From JBAYIE01 sp041665785 (GTDB taxonomy: Bacteria > Bacteroidota > Bacteroidia > UKL13-3), in NCBI GenBank assembly GCA_041665785.1, contig JBAYIE010000024.1, positions 1 to 64,000 on the forward strand: a stretch of DNA of 64,000 bases, in the 5' to 3' direction. This document shows, piece after piece, positions 43,217 to 53,533 of this stretch. Both the position numbers and the translations under genes were made by a program. The notes beneath the pieces are model-generated. The model made no database searches. It saw only the letters and a program-made list of their open reading frames with translations, and had not been told where the DNA came from. Position 1 is the first letter of the stretch, and the number at the start of each line of letters is the position of its first letter.

Positions 43217-43246
43217 TTTGTTCTTAGATCCGATAAAATATTTTTG
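43217..43246 (+). promoter_or_regulatory. Promoter of sprE-PBP1A (TTTG-N18-TATTTTTG)
   Basis: TTTG at 43217-43220 and TATTTTTG at 43239-43246 match both boxes of the Bacteroidota consensus with 18-base spacing. The leader to the TTG start at 43291 would be about 38 bases. This is among the best promoter matches in the window. Confidence 0.6.
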
Positions 43247-43290
43247 CGAAACATTAGTTAAATAATCAATCTACACATACCTTTTACCCC

Positions 43291-46023
43291 TTGCGTTTCA
43301 GGGCTCAAATACCATTCAGCATACTTATTCTGATTACACTCGCTGTTCTGACAGCCTGTAATCCAACCCGCAATCGCCGGATTAACAGAGCCTGGCATAC
43401 CTTGACCGGGCATTACAATGTGTATTTCAACGGTGAACAGAAATTACTGAGTGTGTTTGAAAGTCTGGATAAAGGAACTGTAAATGATTTTACCAAAATT
43501 TTGCCTGTATTTACATACGGCGATGCCGCAGCTGCCAAAGCCGTAGGCGGGCAATTGGATGAAGTACTCAAAAAATCATCCCTTTCCATTCAAAACCATA
43601 CTGTTGGTCAGTATACCGACGACAGTTACCTGTTGATGGGTAAAGCGCATTTTCTGAAGAAAGATTATTACGCGGCTTTGGAATCTTTTCAATATATCAA
43701 TTCAAAATACAAAGAACAGGGGTTAAGGCCAATCGCAACTACCTGGATTGCCAAATGTTACCAGGGACTTGAAAAACCGGGAGAAGCAGAAGCAGTAATG
43801 GGATTGTTGCTGAGCGAGTTCGGACCAAAAACATCAAAAGGACAAAATATAAAACCCACCTGGAAAGAACGCTGGTTTCCTCCGATTCCAAAAGAATATT
43901 ACCGCGAAATGTATGCGACTGCTGCTGATATTGCCATACGTCAGGACAATTTCAAAGCTTCCATAGTTTATCTCAATGCAGCATTAAAATATACCAAAAA
44001 GAAAACCGACAAAATTCGTTTCACCTATATTTTGGGTCAGGTATTGCTTGCCTCCGATAGTCTCAAAGGTGCCAATCAATGTTTCAAAAGCATTTTATCC
44101 ATGAATGCTCCATACGATTTTGAATTCAACGCCAGTATCAACCTTGCCAGAGCATACGATCCCAAAGACCGCTCGGCTGTAAAGCGCGTGCGTAAATCGT
44201 TGAAGCGTATGCTAAAGGATGATAAAAACGATGGCATGTATGATCAGATATATTACGAATTGGGAAATCTGGAAAAGAAAGAGAATCATTTAAACGAGGC
44301 TATTTTAAATTACAAGCTGTCAACAGCCAAGAGTACCAAAAACGCCAATCAAAAGGCCTTATCTTACCTGGCTTTGGGAAATATTTACCTGGAAATTCCG
44401 GATTATAAATTGGCTCAGGCTTATTACGACAGCACACTGGCTACCATTGGAAAGGATTATAAAGATTACAGGAAAATAACGAGTAAAGGGGAAATTTTGA
44501 GTCAATTGATTTCTAATCTTGTGGTCATTGAAACAGAAGACAGTTTGCAAGCCTTATCGAAATTAAGCACGGCTGAGTTGGAACAAAAAATTGACAGTTG
44601 GATTCTGGCAGAAAAAAACATGATTCAGCAACGTGCGAAAGAAGCACAGCGTCAGAAGGCGTTAAAAAAGATGGCGGATCAAAATCAGCAACTGGCACCG
44701 GCTACAAACCTGAACCAGGGATTTGGAACCGGTGAAGCCGGACAGTGGTATTTTTATAACCCCTCCCTCATTGCGAGCGGTGCTGCAGATTTTTTCAGTA
44801 TTCGTAAATGGGGACGAAGGGCCAACAACGATTTCTGGCGCTTGTCGAACAAAGAAAAAGACCCCAATGCGGAAGAACAGGATGGACAAACAAAAACCGA
44901 TTCTATTGCTGATGATGGGAATGAAGAGCCTGTGGATACGGTGGGTTCAAATCCGTCTGATGCGATGGCAGGAACCCGTAAATCCTGGATACGAGATGTA
45001 CCTTTTTCAGAAGATGATTTTCAAAAATCACGCGGACGCGTTTTGGATGCTTATTACAATATCGGGGTGTTGTATGATGAAAAGTTAAACGATTCGAAAG
45101 AATCTTCGAAGGCATTTGAAACGATGAACGATCGTTTTCCGGGAAATGCTTTTGAACCGGAAGTTTTGTACCGGCTCTTCAAATTGTATCGTACTGCCAA
45201 AGACACTCCACGATCTGAATACAATAAGGCCAACCTGATCACCCGATATCCTGAATCGCCATATGCATTGATTGTTCAGGGAAAAAGCATTAAGACAGCC
45301 GAAACTGATGCGAATCTTGCTGTGGTGGCGCATTATGAAAAAACATACGAAGCTTATCTGGAAAACGATTATGCCAGGGTCAAAGCAATGAAGCAGGAAG
45401 CAGAAAAATTATTTCCCGGTAATTCGCTCACACCAAAATTCGAATTACTGAACTCACTTGCCATTGGTAAAACAGACTCATTGGGTGCATTCCGAAAAGA
45501 ACTGGAGCAGTTGGTAAAAGACTATCCGCGAACCGATGTGTCCGAACGTGCTCAAACTATTCTGGATTATATAAAACGGCAGGAGACCAAACCAAAAACA
45601 GGAGCACAACAAGCAATCGTTGCCAACGAGCCGGATTTTGTTTCAGAACCCACCGCACCTCATTATTTTATTTTTGCAACGCGCGATGATAAATTTGACA
45701 ACAATGAAGGGCTCAGTCAATTTAATAAATACAACGAAGATTTTGGATCACTTGATAACCTGCGTGTAAACAATTATGTAACGCCTGAAGGCTATCAGCT
45801 CATCATGGTGCGCGAATTCGGGGATCTGAAAAAAGCACAGGATTATCTCAACGGCATTGAAACCCTGAACATCGTAAAATCACAATTAAAATATTCGGGC
45901 AACTATTTGTTATTTGTTATTTCAGTGAATAACTTTAAAAAGATGTTGAAGGAACAAAAAGTAGATCAATACCATTTATTTTATCAATCCCTGAAACCTA
46001 AAAAACCAACACCTAAAAATTGA
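43291..46023 (+). CDS. sprE: SprE/PorW-like T9SS and gliding TPR lipoprotein
   Basis: This is a 910-residue lipoprotein with lipobox LTAC (Cys23). TPR-type helices run through most of the N-terminal 500 residues. A charged, low-complexity linker follows (about 480-560), then more helices (about 560-770) and a C-terminal alpha/beta domain (about 785-910). Size, lipobox and motif NVYFNGEQKL fit SprE/PorW, which is needed for type IX secretion and gliding in Flavobacterium and Porphyromonas. The start is a TTG at 43291. The stop overlaps the PBP1A start (TTGA). Confidence 0.88.
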   Translation: MRFRAQIPFSILILITLAVLTACNPTRNRRINRAWHTLTGHYNVYFNGEQKLLSVFESLDKGTVNDFTKILPVFTYGDAAAAKAVGGQLDEVLKKSSLSIQNHTVGQYTDDSYLLMGKAHFLKKDYYAALESFQYINSKYKEQGLRPIATTWIAKCYQGLEKPGEAEAVMGLLLSEFGPKTSKGQNIKPTWKERWFPPIPKEYYREMYATAADIAIRQDNFKASIVYLNAALKYTKKKTDKIRFTYILGQVLLASDSLKGANQCFKSILSMNAPYDFEFNASINLARAYDPKDRSAVKRVRKSLKRMLKDDKNDGMYDQIYYELGNLEKKENHLNEAILNYKLSTAKSTKNANQKALSYLALGNIYLEIPDYKLAQAYYDSTLATIGKDYKDYRKITSKGEILSQLISNLVVIETEDSLQALSKLSTAELEQKIDSWILAEKNMIQQRAKEAQRQKALKKMADQNQQLAPATNLNQGFGTGEAGQWYFYNPSLIASGAADFFSIRKWGRRANNDFWRLSNKEKDPNAEEQDGQTKTDSIADDGNEEPVDTVGSNPSDAMAGTRKSWIRDVPFSEDDFQKSRGRVLDAYYNIGVLYDEKLNDSKESSKAFETMNDRFPGNAFEPEVLYRLFKLYRTAKDTPRSEYNKANLITRYPESPYALIVQGKSIKTAETDANLAVVAHYEKTYEAYLENDYARVKAMKQEAEKLFPGNSLTPKFELLNSLAIGKTDSLGAFRKELEQLVKDYPRTDVSERAQTILDYIKRQETKPKTGAQQAIVANEPDFVSEPTAPHYFIFATRDDKFDNNEGLSQFNKYNEDFGSLDNLRVNNYVTPEGYQLIMVREFGDLKKAQDYLNGIETLNIVKSQLKYSGNYLLFVISVNNFKKMLKEQKVDQYHLFYQSLKPKKPTPKN

Positions 46024-48233
46024 ACTGGAAAGACTATTTTTTCAATCATCCTTACACCCGTTGGATAAAAGTCTTATGGATTTGCACTTTGGGTGGAATA
46101 GCGCTGCTGGGAATATTTGCAGCCATGATAGCCCGGGGATGGTTTGGCGAATTGCCTGCCCTTGAAGAACTCGAGAATCCGAAAACTTACCTGGCTTCTG
46201 AAATATATTCATCGGATGGAGAAATTCTGGGGAAATATTACCTGCAAAACCGCAGCAACGCAACGTATGAAAGTATCAGTCCGAATGTGATGAATGCTTT
46301 AATTGCCACAGAAGACATCCGCTTTTATGATCACTCCGGTATAGATTTTCGCGGAGCGGCATCCATTGCCGTTTATGCCCTGATGGGTAAAAAACGCGGT
46401 GCAAGTACCATCACGCAACAATTGGCCAAAAACCTCTTTCCGCGTAAACGATTTGATAATGTTTTTAACAAAGCTACTACCAAACTCAAAGAGTGGATTA
46501 CCGCTGTACGTATCGAAGAACGTTATACCAAAGAAGAAATTATTACCATGTATCTCAACACCGTTGAATTCGGTGGAAATGCATTTGGCATACGTTCCGC
46601 TTCCAAGGTTTTCTTTGGCAAGCAACCGGGCGAACTGGAAGCCTGCGAATCTGCACTTCTGGTAGGGATGCTAAAAGGGATTACCCGGTTTAACCCGATC
46701 CGGAATCCGGAAAATGCTATGGCGCGGAGAAATACGGTATTGAATCAAATGCGTAAATATGCTTTCATTTCCGACGAAATGTATGACTCCCTCAGCATTA
46801 AACCCATTGAACTCAATTATCAGGAAGATGATCACAACGAAGGATTGGCACCCTACTTCCGCGAAATTTTACGGCTTGATCTGATGGAATGGTGCGAAGA
46901 GAATGGTTACAATCTTTATAAAGACGGATTGAAGATTTACACTACGATAAATACCAAAGCACAAAAAATTGCAGAAGAAGCGGTAGATAAACATATCCGC
47001 GAAATGCAGACCAAATTTTACACCCATTGGAAAGGACGGATTCCATGGGGAGAATTTAAGGAACTGATTATGGCATCGGTTAAGCGCAGTGACCGGTACC
47101 GTTTATTAAAAGCGCAGGGACTGGATGAAAAGGCGATTCTGGTAGAATTCAACAAACCTGTTAAGATGAAACTTTTCTCGTTTCGCAGAGGGATCATCGA
47201 TACTACCATGACTCCCATGGATTCGATTAAATATTACAAATACTTTTTGCAATGCGGAATGATGAGTATGGATCCGCGCAACGGACATATCAAGGCCTGG
47301 GTAGGTGGCGTGAACCATCGTTTCTTTAAATACGATCATGTAAATATTCATTCGAAACGACAGGTTGGTTCTACATTCAAACCGCTGGTATATGCACTTG
47401 CAATAGACAATGGCTGGTCGCCTTGTACTTTAGCTCCCAATGCTCCGGTAAAATTTGAAGATTATCCGGATTACAATCCGAAGAATGCCGATGCCAGTAA
47501 ATATAATAAACCGGAAATGACATTATATCAGGGTTTGCAATTCTCAGTTAACAATATTGTATTGTATCTGATGAAACAATTCGGACCAAAAGGACCACAA
47601 TCTGTGATTGACCTGGCACAGAAAATGGGGATCACCAGCAATATGGAACCCTACCCATCCATCGCATTGGGAACGCCGGATGTATCCGTGTATGAAATGG
47701 TTGGGGCATTCAGCACTTTTGCCAATAAAGGGGTATGGACTCAACCTGTTTACCTTACACAAATATTGGACAAAAACGGGAATGTAGTTTTGGAGGTAGT
47801 ACCCAAAACTACGGAAGCCATGAGCGAACAAACGGCCTATGTAATGGAGAAAATGTTGCAGAGGGTAACTACTCACGGAACGGCTGCCAAAATCAAATAC
47901 CTGTATCAAATTCCAGGTGCTGTTGGTGGAAAAACCGGAACAACACAAAATTACAGCGATGGTTGGTTTATTGGTATAACGCCAACCCTGGTTAGTGGAT
48001 GCTGGGTTGGATTTGAAGACCGTGCCATACATTTCCGGAGCATGAATCTGGGTTCGGGATCTGCAATGGCTATGCCAATATGGGGTTATTATATGCAAAA
48101 GGTAACCAAAGACACGAGCTTGTTTGAGCTGGTCAATGAATTTGAAGTACCGAAACAACCGTTGAATGTAGAATTAAATTGCGATAACAATCCTGAGATT
48201 GATTCACGCAAACTTGAATTAATTGAAGAGTAA
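46020..48233 (+). CDS. Class A penicillin-binding protein (PBP1A-like)
   Basis: This 737-residue inner-membrane enzyme polymerises and cross-links peptidoglycan. A membrane anchor (about 17-40) precedes the glycosyltransferase domain with catalytic Glu98 in ATEDIRFYDHSG and STITQQLAKNLF. The transpeptidase has Ser451 in the STFK box, an SVNN motif and KTGT in GGKTGTTQN. Its TTG start shares bases with the sprE stop, suggesting coupled translation. The juxtaposition with sprE links wall growth to secretion or gliding; this is inference. Confidence 0.95.
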   Translation: MNWKDYFFNHPYTRWIKVLWICTLGGIALLGIFAAMIARGWFGELPALEELENPKTYLASEIYSSDGEILGKYYLQNRSNATYESISPNVMNALIATEDIRFYDHSGIDFRGAASIAVYALMGKKRGASTITQQLAKNLFPRKRFDNVFNKATTKLKEWITAVRIEERYTKEEIITMYLNTVEFGGNAFGIRSASKVFFGKQPGELEACESALLVGMLKGITRFNPIRNPENAMARRNTVLNQMRKYAFISDEMYDSLSIKPIELNYQEDDHNEGLAPYFREILRLDLMEWCEENGYNLYKDGLKIYTTINTKAQKIAEEAVDKHIREMQTKFYTHWKGRIPWGEFKELIMASVKRSDRYRLLKAQGLDEKAILVEFNKPVKMKLFSFRRGIIDTTMTPMDSIKYYKYFLQCGMMSMDPRNGHIKAWVGGVNHRFFKYDHVNIHSKRQVGSTFKPLVYALAIDNGWSPCTLAPNAPVKFEDYPDYNPKNADASKYNKPEMTLYQGLQFSVNNIVLYLMKQFGPKGPQSVIDLAQKMGITSNMEPYPSIALGTPDVSVYEMVGAFSTFANKGVWTQPVYLTQILDKNGNVVLEVVPKTTEAMSEQTAYVMEKMLQRVTTHGTAAKIKYLYQIPGAVGGKTGTTQNYSDGWFIGITPTLVSGCWVGFEDRAIHFRSMNLGSGSAMAMPIWGYYMQKVTKDTSLFELVNEFEVPKQPLNVELNCDNNPEIDSRKLELIEE

Positions 48234-48364
48234 AACCTTGATCTCTAAGCTCCGGGGCAACCAATCGGCCTTAAAAGCAGTCTTCCTCACAGTAGCCCGA
48301 AACATGGTGCTATAAGTAAATTTTAAGAATTAAGTTTTGAAGATTTTTTTTACCTTGTCGGCGA

Positions 48365-51300
48365 ATGTATAAATATATTTCCAGGATAGTTCTCCTCTTT
48401 ACATGCTGCTTCACTCAATTCGCGATAGCTCAATCATGTGTACTCACTATCAGTAAACCGAATCCGGTTGTTTGTGTTAATGAACCTATATTATTTACAG
48501 CAGCTAACAGCCCATCCGGAAACGCAATTGCCTTTAAATTTGAATTTGGCGATGGTGGTACTGATTCTTCTACTTCTGCTTTTTCAACAAAAATTTATCT
48601 CTCACCCGGTACTTACAATACCAAAGTAACAGTGTATTTGTCGGGGGGTGGAACCTGTGTTGCTATTGGTCCTATCATCACTGTAAATCCTTTGCCTATT
48701 TGTAAATACGTCATTACATCGGATGATACCCTGTGTTTCCGGAATAATTTGTTATGTATAAAAGATGAAAGCTCACCGGGCGCAGCATCTGCCGCCATTA
48801 CAAAGCGCATTTTTCAATTGAGTAACGGTAAAATATTTACCGAATTTGCACCCTATCCGACTACCATTTGTTACAATAATACCAACGATGTATTTGGTCA
48901 TTTGTACACCATGAAAATGGAAATAACAGATGTAAACGGTTGCGTGAATTCACTGGAAAAGAAAGATTCTGTCTACCTGGCTCCTCAAACGTTGCCTCCA
49001 TCGTTCCGGTTTTCAGGTTCTTTGCGCTGCAACAATACCATTGCAACATTTATCAATACTTCTCCGCTTGATTCGACCAAATACCGTTCGTGGCGTTGGA
49101 GTTTTGGCGATGGCTCGTTCAATACAACTCAGTGGTCCAATTTTAAACATACCTATACCCCACCCGGAGGAATTCCGAATTTATATACAACGGATCTTTT
49201 CGGATGCATCGATACGGCACTCAAAGTAGCATCCGATACTATTAAATTTATAATTGTTGATCCGGAATTAAGACTCGTCAAACCGGTTAAACAATGCCAG
49301 TTCGAAAACTTATTCTCATTCTATAATTTTAGCAAAAACTATGTTTCAAAAACATACACCATTACAGATGAGAACAACAAGGAAATCGTAACATACGCAG
49401 AAGATTCAATGCACTATTTTCTGCGTTGCGGTATATACAAACTTAGTATGAAGGTTACTTTTCCCGATACCAATTGCAACGTAAGGGTAGATACAATGTT
49501 GCAGGTGTATGGTCCGGTGGCCACCATGAGAAACGATACCATAAAACCCATTTCTGCCACCCAGTGTGAAGCGCACGATACTATTTATATCATTTCTCCG
49601 AATCCTTATTTATCCTGCCACTCGGGCAATACAGCTATGAAGTGGTTCTGGGATTTTAACGATGCATTTGCTCCTCCATGTACCACCGATACGAAGAACA
49701 ATGTCAATGTGGGATTAAACTGCCGTTATTCGTTAGACTCAACCGATATCAAACATTACTATAGTAAAGACGGTTGTTATGCTGCAAAACTGATCATGAA
49801 GGATACGATTTTAGGTTGTGAATCCAGAGATTCTGTTTCGTTTCCGCTCAAATCTCCGGATGCCGGTTGGGATTCGACCTCCAACCCGGTTCGTAAAGGA
49901 TTGTACCACGATCAACCCAGCAGATATATTTGTCCTAACACTACAGTTACTTTTTTCTTTAACGAATTGTTGCCGGAATGCGGTTACGAAAAAATCTGGA
50001 TCAATTTTGATTCTGCCTGTGATGTAAATAACTGGGTAATGATGGATACAGTAAATCCAGGTCCGTCATCTGCATTTATGTATGGCTCCGTCTGCGATAG
50101 TGCTACCGGTTGGGTAACTGTAGGTGTGATCGTAAAAAACGGTCAGGATAAACTGGGTAAAGATTGCTACGATACGGCCTGGTATCATAAAATGCTGCAC
50201 GTAGATGTGCTTACTTCCATTTTTGAGTTTACAACACGGCAGCGCATTGGCTGCGGACCGTATGTAGTTGATTTCAAACTTCGGGATTCCGTTCAATACA
50301 ACCTGGAATATGCCTTTTGGGATTTTGATCTGAGTTCAAGTCTCATTGACGACACAGCGTACCAGATTATGAATGGTGATTCCATTGTTAAATCGCAGAC
50401 TTTTACGTATCAGAAAGGTGGAATTTATACCGTATATCTTGCGCTCAAAGTGCAGCACAACGATGTAAATCCTCCGGTCAGTTGTTTTTCATCCTTTCGG
50501 GAAGATGTGTATTTGGGCATTGCAGCCGATGCAGGTGTTTTTAGTGAAAACCATTGCATCAACGATACCTTTTCGCTGTATGGTTTTTTAAACTACCGCA
50601 ACAGCAGCTATCCATACTGGAACGACCCGGCACGTGAAGCAGCGAATCTCGAACGGGTTTGGTGGGATGTAGGCGACGGAAAAGGATTCTTTTATCAAGG
50701 CATACAACCAACAGTGAAATATAGTAAACCCGGTACCTACCCGATTCGCATTCTGGTGCAGGATAGTTTGGGTTGCAAGGATACCTTTTCCAGATTTGGC
50801 CCCAGCCAGGTTCCATTATCCATAACTGTGAGTCAACTGAAGGCGCTCATTGGCAGTGTTAACGGGGATCTGGTATGTGCTCCTCAAATTATTTCTTTTA
50901 AAGATTCCTCAGGTTTTGTTGACAGTTTAGGGAATATTCTTACTCCCGATCCATTTCTGATTGATAGTACCGTGTGGGATTTCGGCGACTTTACTCCTCA
51001 AAGTTTTCTCAAGTTTCCAGCCCATAATTTTTCATCAAACGGAACTTACACCATTCATTTGTTGGCAACTGCTACCGGTGTTGGATGCAGGGATACAGAA
51101 ACAGTGCAAATTACTTTGACCGGTCCGCAACCTGAATTTGTGATTGTGGGAGATACACAGGGATGTGCTCCGTTTAATGTGGTATTCGACAATACTACCC
51201 TGAAGAAAGTAAAGCAATGGATCTGGAGTTTCGGTGATCCTAACTCAACGCAGAAAGTAGACAGCACCGGCAATAATTTCACCTTTACTTATACAACTCC

Positions 51301-52246
51301 GGGCGTTTATAATATTAAATTGTATGGCATAGATAATGTCTTCAACCCTTCAACAGGAAATACTATTCCATGTACATCGGTCTTTCCGGATACGGTAACA
51401 AATATTCCTACAAGAACAGTTTATGTCTTACCCTCCCCTCAGCTCGATCTTGTAATGACCGATACCATATGTCCTGGTCAGGAAACCACTTTCAGGGTTA
51501 CGGCAGATACAATCTACTCAGGCTTTAACTGGACTTTTGGAGATGGTGGTTCTGCTACGGTGAATCGTCCGGATACGACTGCTAAACATATTTTTGCTGC
51601 AACCGGTATTTACCGGATTGAAGTTATTCCTACTGTTTCAACATCCATTAAGTGTATTGATACCGCACGCATTGATGTGCATGTACAGGATGTTCAGGCC
51701 GACTTTGATATCAACGATGCCAAATCGCCTTTGTATTATTTCACCAATAAATCCTCAGCAAATGCAACAAAATTTGTCTGGGATTTTGGACAGGAAAGTT
51801 CTTCGGAAAACACTTCAATTTTAAAAGATCCAACGCATAACTACGGTCCAAACCTGGGCGAATTCAAGGTTTGTTTAATTGCCATCTCTGAAGATGATTG
51901 TTGGGATTCAACCTGTAAAATTATCCTACGCGACACTGCTTATGTACGTATTCCGAATGTATTTACACCGGATAATAACGATGGCCTGAATGATGCCTTT
52001 GATATCGATATTCAGGGTTATACAACCTATCATCTGGCTATTTACAATCGATGGGGAGGAAAGGTATATGAATCGCGGCAAGACGGAGTAGGAAACGATG
52101 GTGTAAACTGGAATGGAAAAGAGAATAACGAAGGCATGACCTGTCCATCGGGTGTTTATTACTTCACCTTCACATACAAACTGATCACAGAAAATTCGGC
52201 GAAAACCGTTCACGGGACGGTTAGTCTGTTACGTGATGGGGAATAA
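48365..52246 (+). CDS. Giant PKD-domain protein with T9SS gliding-type C-terminal domain
   Basis: This is a 1293-residue secreted protein with signal peptide (ending near AIAQ). Numerous PKD-like beta-sandwich repeats are marked by WxFGDG-type motifs (FEFGDGG, WSFGDGS, WTFGDGG) and FxxxGxYxxxL strands. The last about 100 residues (from IPNVFTPDNNDGLNDAF through NRWGGKVYE and WNGKENN) match the gliding-motility-associated C-terminal domain (CHU_C/TIGR04131 type) that directs type IX secretion. It is probably a surface adhesin. No catalytic domain was seen. It follows the sprE-PBP1A pair with a 131-base gap that has no clear terminator. Confidence 0.93.
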   Translation: MYKYISRIVLLFTCCFTQFAIAQSCVLTISKPNPVVCVNEPILFTAANSPSGNAIAFKFEFGDGGTDSSTSAFSTKIYLSPGTYNTKVTVYLSGGGTCVAIGPIITVNPLPICKYVITSDDTLCFRNNLLCIKDESSPGAASAAITKRIFQLSNGKIFTEFAPYPTTICYNNTNDVFGHLYTMKMEITDVNGCVNSLEKKDSVYLAPQTLPPSFRFSGSLRCNNTIATFINTSPLDSTKYRSWRWSFGDGSFNTTQWSNFKHTYTPPGGIPNLYTTDLFGCIDTALKVASDTIKFIIVDPELRLVKPVKQCQFENLFSFYNFSKNYVSKTYTITDENNKEIVTYAEDSMHYFLRCGIYKLSMKVTFPDTNCNVRVDTMLQVYGPVATMRNDTIKPISATQCEAHDTIYIISPNPYLSCHSGNTAMKWFWDFNDAFAPPCTTDTKNNVNVGLNCRYSLDSTDIKHYYSKDGCYAAKLIMKDTILGCESRDSVSFPLKSPDAGWDSTSNPVRKGLYHDQPSRYICPNTTVTFFFNELLPECGYEKIWINFDSACDVNNWVMMDTVNPGPSSAFMYGSVCDSATGWVTVGVIVKNGQDKLGKDCYDTAWYHKMLHVDVLTSIFEFTTRQRIGCGPYVVDFKLRDSVQYNLEYAFWDFDLSSSLIDDTAYQIMNGDSIVKSQTFTYQKGGIYTVYLALKVQHNDVNPPVSCFSSFREDVYLGIAADAGVFSENHCINDTFSLYGFLNYRNSSYPYWNDPAREAANLERVWWDVGDGKGFFYQGIQPTVKYSKPGTYPIRILVQDSLGCKDTFSRFGPSQVPLSITVSQLKALIGSVNGDLVCAPQIISFKDSSGFVDSLGNILTPDPFLIDSTVWDFGDFTPQSFLKFPAHNFSSNGTYTIHLLATATGVGCRDTETVQITLTGPQPEFVIVGDTQGCAPFNVVFDNTTLKKVKQWIWSFGDPNSTQKVDSTGNNFTFTYTTPGVYNIKLYGIDNVFNPSTGNTIPCTSVFPDTVTNIPTRTVYVLPSPQLDLVMTDTICPGQETTFRVTADTIYSGFNWTFGDGGSATVNRPDTTAKHIFAATGIYRIEVIPTVSTSIKCIDTARIDVHVQDVQADFDINDAKSPLYYFTNKSSANATKFVWDFGQESSSENTSILKDPTHNYGPNLGEFKVCLIAISEDDCWDSTCKIILRDTAYVRIPNVFTPDNNDGLNDAFDIDIQGYTTYHLAIYNRWGGKVYESRQDGVGNDGVNWNGKENNEGMTCPSGVYYFTFTYKLITENSAKTVHGTVSLLRDGE

Positions 52247-52262
52247 ATCGGTGAACGATTTT
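52245..52262 (+). terminator. Weak possible terminator after the PKD protein gene
   Basis: AAATCG and CGATTT pair around GTGAA immediately after the stop, followed by TTCCTTTT. The stem is only 6 bp. Confidence 0.35.
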
Positions 52263-52330
52263 TCCTTTTAAACTCTCCACCGTATCATTGATAGCTAATT
52301 CATATCTACTAAAAGAGTAGATCACACATT

Positions 52331-53533
52331 ATGACAAAGAATGAACGTATTTTACTGATAACACTGGCTGCGATCAATTTCACCAACATCATGGACTTTA
52401 TGATCATGATGCCCTTGGGACCTCAATTGATGCGGATTTTCAATATCACACCGCAACAGTTCGGTATCATTGTTTCATCATATACATTAAGTGCAGGGAT
52501 CTCAGGATTCTTTACTGCATTTATTATTGATAAGGTTGACCGCAAAAAATTTCTTCAGCTTTTATACATCGGATTTTTGATCGGAACTTTGCTCTGTGGT
52601 TTGGCTAACAGTTATCCCCTGCTTGTTGCAGCACGCGTGTTAACAGGTATCTTCGGCGGAGTTCTGGGAGCCATTATTCTGGCAATTGTAGGTGATATGA
52701 TCGCATTTGAAAAAAGAGGACAAGCCATGGGAATGATCATGGCAGCATTCTCAGTTGCATCCGTGTTTGGAGTTCCATTCGGATTGTACATGGCTACCCT
52801 GCTCGATTGGCATGCACCCTTTATCTTTCTGGCCATTACTGCGCTGCCTATCAGTTACCTGATCTGGAAATTTGTACCTGATTTGCATGGGCATATCAAC
52901 AACGAAAAACAAGTCAGCCCCTATCAGGTGATTGCCAATATTATTACAGATCCCAACCAGCGTAAAGCCATTACTCTCATGATCGTTTTGATGGCCGGTC
53001 ACTTTTCAATCATTCCCTTTTTAAGCCCTTACATGGTTTCCAATGTTGGTTTCAGCGAAAGGGATCTGGCCTATATCTATTTATTCGGAGGTGCGTTTAC
53101 AATTTTTACTTCACCGCGTGTAGGAAAGTTGTCCGATAAATATGGCAAAATAAAAGTGTACAGTTGGTTTGTAGCTTTGTGTGCCATTCCGGTTATTGTT
53201 TTAACCAATATCGGACACACACCGGTTTGGGCAGCGCTAATCGTTTCCTCTTTGTTTTTTATCTTATCGGCCGGAAGATTTATACCGGCACAAGCCATCG
53301 TTACTGCAACTGTTAAGCCCGAAAGCAGGGGAAGCTTTATGAGCATTTCATCTTCCATGCAACAGCTTACTGCAGGTGCAGCATCTTACCTGGCCGGTTT
53401 TGTGATTACAAAAGATCCGCAAACAGGCGTGTTAAGCAATTACAATCTGGTAGGAATTTTTTCGGTCCTGGCAACACTCAGTACCATCATGCTGATACGC
53501 CGCATCAAAAGTGCGACCGGAGAAACTTTTTGA
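52331..53533 (+). CDS. MFS transporter
   Basis: This 400-residue major facilitator protein has about 12 membrane helices. Typical loop motifs are DKVDRKKFLQ after helix 2 (motif A-like, first half) and GKLSDKYGKIKVY in the second half. The order and size fit drug/metabolite efflux families (DHA1-like); the substrate cannot be told. The stop codon TGA abuts the DUF3467 stop (TGATCA palindrome, opposite strands). Confidence 0.9.
   Translation: MTKNERILLITLAAINFTNIMDFMIMMPLGPQLMRIFNITPQQFGIIVSSYTLSAGISGFFTAFIIDKVDRKKFLQLLYIGFLIGTLLCGLANSYPLLVAARVLTGIFGGVLGAIILAIVGDMIAFEKRGQAMGMIMAAFSVASVFGVPFGLYMATLLDWHAPFIFLAITALPISYLIWKFVPDLHGHINNEKQVSPYQVIANIITDPNQRKAITLMIVLMAGHFSIIPFLSPYMVSNVGFSERDLAYIYLFGGAFTIFTSPRVGKLSDKYGKIKVYSWFVALCAIPVIVLTNIGHTPVWAALIVSSLFFILSAGRFIPAQAIVTATVKPESRGSFMSISSSMQQLTAGAASYLAGFVITKDPQTGVLSNYNLVGIFSVLATLSTIMLIRRIKSATGETF

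Noticed and set aside
48250..48320. GGCAACC followed by GGTGCTA, reminiscent of a SAM riboswitch
   Set aside because: The 5' half of the riboswitch consensus is missing, spacing is wrong, and the downstream gene is a secreted PKD protein, not sulfur metabolism.
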